From: a virus
Reading direction: 5' to 3' (one strand)
Length of the DNA stretch: 34,966 bases
IMG/VR virus record: IMGVR_UViG_3300012936_000067
Location: 1 to 34,966 of that record
The notes below the pieces were generated by a model. It was given only the letters and a program-made list of their open reading frames with translations, was not told the DNA's origin and made no database searches. A program made the translations under genes and the position numbers. This document shows, piece by piece, positions 30,203 to 34,966 of the stretch; within the stretch, counting starts at the first letter, position 1, and the number at the start of each line of letters is the position of its first letter.

Positions 30203-31408
30203 CTAATTGGAGTGTATTGTGTTGCAGACGGGGCACACGCCCATATCCCCAAGGATGGAGGATACTTCGGATTCCGAGTCTTCGAACTCGGAAGAACAGA
30301 TAGCATAATCTTCTTCTAAAGTCTGAATTTCCTTCTGAAGGGACTCCAAGGATCCCAAGAATCCAGACACCAAAGCTACAGACTCACTGAGTCGTTCGAT
30401 ATCCCCAGAATCTGGGACATTCGCGTCACACCCCTCAAGGCTCGAAAGCAGAGACTCGGATTTCTCCAGCTTAGAAACGAAACCCCGCACAGTGGCAATT
30501 TTGTCTGACAGCTGAAGAAGGTCATCAGGGTCTGGCAGAGAAACGGACACGAATCCTTCGAATCGGTCCAAGTCCTTGGTGGAAGACTCCAATCTGGAGA
30601 CCATTCCAGTGACTTTCCCCACGGCTTTTCCAAGCCTCTGTACTCTGGTCGAGTCAGGGACAACACTTGGATCAAAACCAGAGTAAAGGTCATGGGAAGC
30701 TTTAGAGTCCTCGTATGAAGATCTAAGACCTTCCAGTCTGGAGATCTCGGACTCTTCGGATTTTATGACTTTGTCCATGGAAGAAAGGGCCTCTACCAAT
30801 CTCCCCACATCTTCAAGACCGTCGTACTTCGACAACTCTTCTGCCTGGTCCTGGGCGTCCTTCCTGCGGATCTTTAGCTCGGAGTCCACAGACCTTTTGT
30901 CCTTCTCCGAAGCCTTGAGTGCCGCCGTTAGCGACCCCACCCGCTCCACATCGGATAGAGCTTCTGCGGTGGCAGAACCGGGTCTGTTGACCAGGAACAG
31001 GGAACCGTCGAATTGGTCCGCAATCTGCGGCCAAATCCTGTCAGAAGCGGCCCTGACTTCTTTGACTCCCAGGTCCTCGATCTCTGGTGGAACGCCGCTT
31101 CCGACCCCAGCCAACTCTTTCCCGTTCAGCAGATACCTGTTGACGGTCTTGCCCTTCTGATTGGGCTTCTCCCAACCCTTTTCCCAGGTCACGGTCGTGC
31201 CGTCATCGAATATGAGGGTAACACTGAGATAAGCACAGCCGTGACGCACGAGAGCACCAGCAGGGGGGTTGGTGAAAACCCCCTTGATGGCTCTGATAGC
31301 AGCAGTTTTGCCACTATTGTTGGTTCCAGTGATGACCGTCAAGCCGTCCACAACCAAAGTTGCTTCTTCAATGGACTGGAAATTTTTGATCCTAACTTCA
31401 ACGGCCAC
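30203..31408 (-). CDS. N-terminal half of SbcC/Rad50-like ATPase, ending at zinc hook
   Basis: 401 residues from GTG at 31408 (GAGG upstream). The N-terminal lobe has Walker A GTNNSGKT (28-35) and a Q-loop-like region, then a coiled coil of about 200 residues. The last ten residues begin CPVC (392-395), the C-x-x-C zinc hook that joins two Rad50 arms. In normal SbcC the chain turns there and returns through a second coil to Walker B. Here it stops six residues later. The returning half is found only as the gene at 25503-26189 with a much shorter coil. No frameshift or leftover frame is seen after the stop; an established gene starts there. Confidence 0.85.
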   Translation of the reverse strand: MAVEVRIKNFQSIEEATLVVDGLTVITGTNNSGKTAAIRAIKGVFTNPPAGALVRHGCAYLSVTLIFDDGTTVTWEKGWEKPNQKGKTVNRYLLNGKELAGVGSGVPPEIEDLGVKEVRAASDRIWPQIADQFDGSLFLVNRPGSATAEALSDVERVGSLTAALKASEKDKRSVDSELKIRRKDAQDQAEELSKYDGLEDVGRLVEALSSMDKVIKSEESEISRLEGLRSSYEDSKASHDLYSGFDPSVVPDSTRVQRLGKAVGKVTGMVSRLESSTKDLDRFEGFVSVSLPDPDDLLQLSDKIATVRGFVSKLEKSESLLSSLEGCDANVPDSGDIERLSESVALVSGFLGSLESLQKEIQTLEEDYAICSSEFEDSESEVSSILGDMGVCPVCNTIHSN

Positions 31409-31416
31409 CGTGCACC

Positions 31417-32613
31417 TCAGATATCCAACCCGTCAAGTTCTTCCTCTTCGGAATCCTCTTCGAATCCCTCCAAAGACTTACCTGCTCCGAGCAGCGGAAT
31501 TACCCTCTGGTGGAGTGCTTCACGGTGCTCCTCATTGTCCACGAAGTGTTTCCGGAACTTCTCCACACCCAGAACCTTCAGGGGTCCATCGGGGCAATCC
31601 TCCCAGGACAACCACGAACCGGAAGCCTTGATGATTCCATGCGCCTTGGCGATTTCGATCATGGTGCGGATGTTGTCGATACCTTCACCCCACCGGATGT
31701 AGAACAACTCCTGTCGACCCTGCGACTTGGAGAGCTTGTTCTTGATGGCGGTGGCCCGGATGATACCACCGATCACGCGCTCGTCGGCACGATGGGTGAG
31801 GAGGTTATGTTCCTTGGACTTCTCGTTCTTGATGCGGGTCAGTTCCAGACGAACACTGGAGTAGAATTTCCAAGCGTTACCACCCTGAGGCTTGGTCTGC
31901 TTGCCCATGGCGTTCATGGTGGCCCGAACCTGAGAGATACCGATGACCGAAGTCCCGGTCTGCGCAATCAAGTTCTTGAGGTTGGGAAGTTCCTGGGACC
32001 AGATTGACTGGAGTTCCGCGATCTTCCCCTGTTCTGCCACGTCCATAGCATCGCGCTCCGCGATACGGCGCGGGACGGCAGAACCGACAGAGTCGAACAC
32101 AATCAGGTCAACACCAGCAGCCGCATACGCCATGGCATACTTGATTCCGTCTTCCAGAGTTTCTGGCTGGAGAAGCTCAAACTTCGACTCCTCGTTGATC
32201 GGCACCCCGAGAGCAGCTGCGTAATCCGGGACAATGTCGTTCTCCCAGTCGACGTAGACTGCCGTACCACCCTGGCGACAAACCTCAGCCACAGCCTCCA
32301 AGCAAAGAGTGGTCTTTCCTGCGGACTCGTGGCCCCAAACCTGAGCGACACGGCCCCGAGGGAATCCGGGACAGGGAGCAACCCCGAACATGTTGGGCTC
32401 TCCACCAATCAGGAAGTCAATGGTGATCGAACCACTGCTGATGTGGGGAAGGCTCTGCTTCAGTACGTCGTCGTTGAGAGCCACCCGAATGTTGTCGTAC
32501 TCCTTGCCCTTCTTCTTCCTGAGGTGCTCCCTCATTTTGGTAATGGGGTCATCCTGCATATCGCGGAATCTGGTTCCCTTATTGGTTCCTTTGCTTTTGC
32601 TCGCTGTTGCCAT
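31417..32613 (-). CDS. RecA-type recombinase
   Basis: 398 residues from ATG at 32613 (AGGAA 7 bases upstream); the frame is open further up but overlaps the RuvC end. The RecA core is clear: GHESAGKT (94-101), TAVYVDWEND, LIVFDSVGSAVPRR (Walker B), and the L2-like region with MNAMGKQTKPQGGNAWKFYSS. The C-terminus is acidic, EEDSEEEELDGLDI, as in RecA/UvsX. It forms filaments on ssDNA for strand exchange. Strong codon bias suggests high expression. Lies between RuvC and SbcC genes. Confidence 0.93.
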   Translation of the reverse strand: MATASKSKGTNKGTRFRDMQDDPITKMREHLRKKKGKEYDNIRVALNDDVLKQSLPHISSGSITIDFLIGGEPNMFGVAPCPGFPRGRVAQVWGHESAGKTTLCLEAVAEVCRQGGTAVYVDWENDIVPDYAAALGVPINEESKFELLQPETLEDGIKYAMAYAAAGVDLIVFDSVGSAVPRRIAERDAMDVAEQGKIAELQSIWSQELPNLKNLIAQTGTSVIGISQVRATMNAMGKQTKPQGGNAWKFYSSVRLELTRIKNEKSKEHNLLTHRADERVIGGIIRATAIKNKLSKSQGRQELFYIRWGEGIDNIRTMIEIAKAHGIIKASGSWLSWEDCPDGPLKVLGVEKFRKHFVDNEEHREALHQRVIPLLGAGKSLEGFEEDSEEEELDGLDI

Positions 32614-32623
32614 TTGGTGTTTC

Positions 32624-33271
32624 CTATTGTAAGATGTTGGACCACAGAAAGAACCTGTCATTCTCGCGGTGAACAACACCCCGCTTGACAGTCTTGCCAG
32701 CTTTTTTGCCCCGCACGTAAGTGTGGACACGGTTGAAATACCGGTTTTCCGTCTTCGTCAAATCCCCCTCGGGGATTTTCCCGTCGAAGAACCCCCAGAA
32801 CCTGGCGGAGAGGACAGCTATAAGATAGGCATCCGCTTCGTTATGGTTCATCCTGGCAGCACAATCCTTCTGTGCCGCTTCCACCATATCAGCCTTGTCC
32901 ATGGGCCATTTTGGTGGTCGGACGATGGAATCCCTGGCGTGGGCCTTGACCTGGGGAGGGGACCAGAAAACCGTGTCCATACCCCTGGATTTGAGGGCCT
33001 CACAGGAGTAAAGAAAGAGCCCGTACATGCCAGAAGAGAACATGCTGTCAAACACGGGGAATTCAATCCCAACCCTGTCGGGTTTGTGTTCGTCCAAAAG
33101 ATCTTGTAGACTGGTGCGAAAAAAGCAGTACCTTTCCACAAATTCCACACTGGACTTAGTACGGAATCGCCCCCTGCTGACACACCTATCCCGGTGGCCA
33201 GAGGGGGCGGCGGTATCGAGTACTGCCCATCCGTAGTTAGTCAGGGATGGGTCAAGCCCCAATACTTTCAT
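32624..33271 (-). CDS. RuvC-like Holliday junction resolvase
   Basis: 215 residues. The RNase H-like core shows four acidic positions: LGLDPSLTNYGWAV (Asp7), VGIEFPVF (Glu), KADMVEAA (Asp) and NHNEADAYLIA (Asp). Family members cut four-way junctions, resolving recombination or replication branches before packaging. A basic C-terminal extension of about 50 residues (YVRGKKAGKTVKRG) goes beyond E. coli RuvC. ATG after GAGGCACTCG, 8 bases from the upstream stop. Confidence 0.88.
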   Translation of the reverse strand: MKVLGLDPSLTNYGWAVLDTAAPSGHRDRCVSRGRFRTKSSVEFVERYCFFRTSLQDLLDEHKPDRVGIEFPVFDSMFSSGMYGLFLYSCEALKSRGMDTVFWSPPQVKAHARDSIVRPPKWPMDKADMVEAAQKDCAARMNHNEADAYLIAVLSARFWGFFDGKIPEGDLTKTENRYFNRVHTYVRGKKAGKTVKRGVVHRENDRFFLWSNILQ

Positions 33272-33279
33272 CGAGTGCC

Positions 33280-33996
33280 TCAGATTTCGAGGTCGTCCAG
33301 CATGGACTCCATCTGCTCGGCAGACGCAGAACTGGTGGGGGAGGAAACCTCCTCTCCCAAAGCCTCACGAACTTCGTCCAAGGTCATATCGCGACCAAAC
33401 TCCCGACCGATCTTGTCAAAGACCTTGCGGGCCTCTGCAACGATATTTGCGCCGATCTTCTGGAAGCCCTCGTTCTTCGAATCGAGGTACATGCGAAGGC
33501 AGCACTTCGGGTCGGAGACCATGGTGAATGACTGGTACTGCCCGTCGCTGCAGGTCATGCTCAGGTCATGGTTGGGGAGCGGGAACTTCTTGTGGCAGCG
33601 GGCGAGATCCGGGTAGCGGGTTGCCGAGAGGATCCAGGGCATGATCTTGTAGCCCTTGCCCTTCTTGAAGGACTCGACGTCCAACTCTCCCTGGCGGTCG
33701 GTGGGCCAGACACACAGAACGGTGCCGACATAGTGTCGAGCTTCCTTCTTCAGAAGGGACTCCATGGCCGACTTGTTGGCGTCGTCCACGATGACGTTTC
33801 CGACCCCCTGCTTGTAGATTCGGTGAGCGGAGGCGAAAGCCGGGTTAGCGCCCTCTGCGGGGAGTCCGTCTTCGTCGTAGTCCGTGAAGGAAACGAAGGA
33901 AACGAGGTAGGTGCGTCCAGTCTCGCCCTTGAAGCGAGAGACCTTCTTGCCGATGTTGTTGTCGTCCTGGCCGAACGTGAAAGTGGTGACAGGCAT
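33280..33996 (-). CDS. Probable single-stranded DNA-binding protein
   Basis: 238 residues. The N-terminal part is strand-rich with basic and aromatic residues (KVSRFKGETGRTYLVSFVSF). A Cys/His group (ARCHKKFPLPNHDLSMTC, then DPKCCLRMYLDSKNEG) could bind zinc as gp32-type proteins do. The C-terminus is a Ser linker and an acidic tip, MESMLDDLEI, like the partner-binding tails of SSBs. Codon bias is strong, fitting an abundant protein. Position before RuvC and RecA supports the call. No direct family motif is decisive. Confidence 0.6.
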   Translation of the reverse strand: MPVTTFTFGQDDNNIGKKVSRFKGETGRTYLVSFVSFTDYDEDGLPAEGANPAFASAHRIYKQGVGNVIVDDANKSAMESLLKKEARHYVGTVLCVWPTDRQGELDVESFKKGKGYKIMPWILSATRYPDLARCHKKFPLPNHDLSMTCSDGQYQSFTMVSDPKCCLRMYLDSKNEGFQKIGANIVAEARKVFDKIGREFGRDMTLDEVREALGEEVSSPTSSASAEQMESMLDDLEI

Positions 33997-34089
33997 GGTG
34001 TGGAATTCTCCGGTTTGAGTTAAGCGCTTGGCTGTTTCTGCAATTGCGCCGAGATTTTGTTACATCCTGTGTAGAGGAGACATACCCCC

Positions 34090-34908
34090 TCACAGGTCCA
34101 TAGCGTCGAGGATACTCTCAATGTTGTCAGGGGAAGCACTTTTTGTGGCGCTGGAATGGTCCTTGATGGCGTCGAGAAAAGAGTCCATGGCTTCGTCAGA
34201 TTCACCACCAGCGAATTCCTCTTCGGAGTCGGGGAGACCGGAAGAAACCTCTTCCGAAGAATCCTGGGGATCTGGAGCTATAACTTCCGAGTCAGTGACT
34301 TCTGGTGCCTTAGAACCAGAGAACAAATCCTGCAGGTCCCTAATGGTCTGCTTAGGGACGCTCGGGTTGTTTTCAAGGTCAGGAACCTTGGTGCCAGGAG
34401 GAGGCTTGCTCCCCCACTTTGCTCCAAGCCCGATTTCCTCGTGACACAGCTTGATTTGGTCGCGAATCCGGCCCTGCAGGTCCTTCAAGTCGACCCGTTT
34501 GGACTTCACAACTGAGAGAACAGCTTCGAGGTTGGATAGGCTCTTAGCAAGATTGTTGAGTTCCCTGGCCTGTTCCAGAAGCTTACCAGTCGCGATAGCA
34601 TCACGATCAGCCACATTCCGACCAGCCATCACCTCCGGGTCGTTGGCGTACAGATGCTTCTTGTCAATGTCAAATTCAAGCTCAAGCGTCCTGTGGCTGG
34701 TCTTGAAATTCTGCAGAAGGTGAGAAACGTGAAGGTAGATCCTCTCACATTCGGTCAACATTCCGCGTGCCGTCGCGATCTTGCCATTCAACCGCTTAGG
34801 CCCATACCGAAGCGGGTCTTCATCCAGCTCGACCTCCATGGTGGCCAATCTGGAGAACACAGAATCCAGGAAGGAGGGCTCCAGAGTGGGGAGGGTAGAA
34901 TCAGTCAT
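34090..34908 (-). CDS. Helical protein with SSB-like acidic tail
   Basis: 272 residues from ATG at 34908, overlapping the upstream stop by 8 bases. Residues 1-165 are long helices (ARGMLTECERIYLHVSHLL, LLEQARELNNLAKSLSNLE). From about 195 the chain is low-complexity, rich in Ser, Asp and Glu, and ends SPDNIESILDAMDL, which resembles the end of the ssDNA-binding candidate (AEQMESMLDDLEI). A recombination mediator or replication accessory protein is a reasonable guess from form and position. A 93-base gap follows before the next gene; it holds no clear gene. Confidence 0.65.
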   Translation of the reverse strand: MTDSTLPTLEPSFLDSVFSRLATMEVELDEDPLRYGPKRLNGKIATARGMLTECERIYLHVSHLLQNFKTSHRTLELEFDIDKKHLYANDPEVMAGRNVADRDAIATGKLLEQARELNNLAKSLSNLEAVLSVVKSKRVDLKDLQGRIRDQIKLCHEEIGLGAKWGSKPPPGTKVPDLENNPSVPKQTIRDLQDLFSGSKAPEVTDSEVIAPDPQDSSEEVSSGLPDSEEEFAGGESDEAMDSFLDAIKDHSSATKSASPDNIESILDAMDL

Positions 34909-34966
34909 TTCCGCCGTCCGGAAGGATTCTATCAATGTGGGCGATGGTGTTGGACCGGATCTCACG
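34901..34966 (-). CDS. 3' end of an unknown gene, partial
   Basis: A frame open from the right edge ends at TGA 34903-34901, giving the C-terminus EIRSNTIAHIDRILPDGGND. It overlaps the next ATG by 8 bases (ATGACTGA), the spacing expected for coupled phage genes. Too short to identify. Confidence 0.5.
   Translation of the reverse strand, partial: REIRSNTIAHIDRILPDGGND

Noticed and set aside
1-34966. tRNA genes, CRISPR arrays, insertion sequences, integrase or attachment sites
   Set aside because: None seen on either strand; the only direct repeats are gene-internal or leader-linked.

Overview
This window is part of the genome of a tailed bacteriophage. It holds no host genes, rRNA or tRNA that I can recognise. 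A baseplate J-like protein and a gp25-like protein point to a contractile-tailed (myovirus-type) or complex-baseplate phage; a probable tail tube protein and an endolysin-type protein agree. Start codons are ATG, GTG or TTG with clear GGAGG-like ribosome binding sites, and genes are tightly packed with many ATGA or TGATG overlaps. The host cannot be named from the sequence. Almost everything reads on the minus strand, so transcription runs right to left; three small groups read on the plus strand (9940-11622, 12261-13311, 19065-19796).

Reading in the direction of transcription, 34966-25503 is a replication and recombination block: the end of an unknown gene, an acidic-tailed helical protein, a probable ssDNA-binding protein, RuvC, RecA, the N-terminal half of a SbcC/Rad50 ATPase ending at its zinc hook, two small proteins, an Mre11/SbcD nuclease, a Cas4/AddB-like Fe-S nuclease, a small coiled coil, a DnaN-like sliding clamp, and the C-terminal half of the SbcC/Rad50 ATPase as a separate gene. 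Next (25506-20757) come three coupled unknown genes and a nucleotide block: a PurZ-type adenylosuccinate synthetase homologue, a MazG/Nmad1-like domain fused to a trimeric dUTPase, and an IMP dehydrogenase without CBS domains. The PurZ call rests on a Ser where PurA has its catalytic Asp. It implies that this phage makes 2-aminoadenine (base Z) DNA. IMP dehydrogenase would push purine toward guanylate, the pyrophosphatase-like domain could supply dGMP, and PurZ would convert dGMP to the dZMP precursor. No DatZ-like dATPase or DNA polymerase lies in the window.

From 20703 to 1 the genes are mainly structural or unknown: gp25-like and J-like baseplate genes, a zinc-finger protein, a GIY-YIG nuclease, a histone H1-like (Hc1) protein, a thermonuclease, a tail tube candidate, an NTF2-like protein, a tail protein, a peptidoglycan-binding/L,D-transpeptidase-like protein, a 2H phosphoesterase, a large acidic protein, a C39-like cysteine peptidase, and a tandem DUF4258-like protein that runs off the left end. 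The plus-strand islands encode small accessory proteins: a SAP/Rho-N-like protein, a double cold-shock protein, a DEDDh exonuclease and an HNH nuclease.

Three features look least explained. (1) Three otherwise unrelated proteins share a ~33-residue N-terminal leader, and their genes share the upstream DNA as well. (2) A promoter-like element, roughly CGTTARnTCYYYTATnA, recurs in front of several genes on both strands. (3) The SbcC/Rad50 ATPase is split at the zinc hook into two genes about 4 kb apart. All calls come from reading the sequence; no database search was possible.
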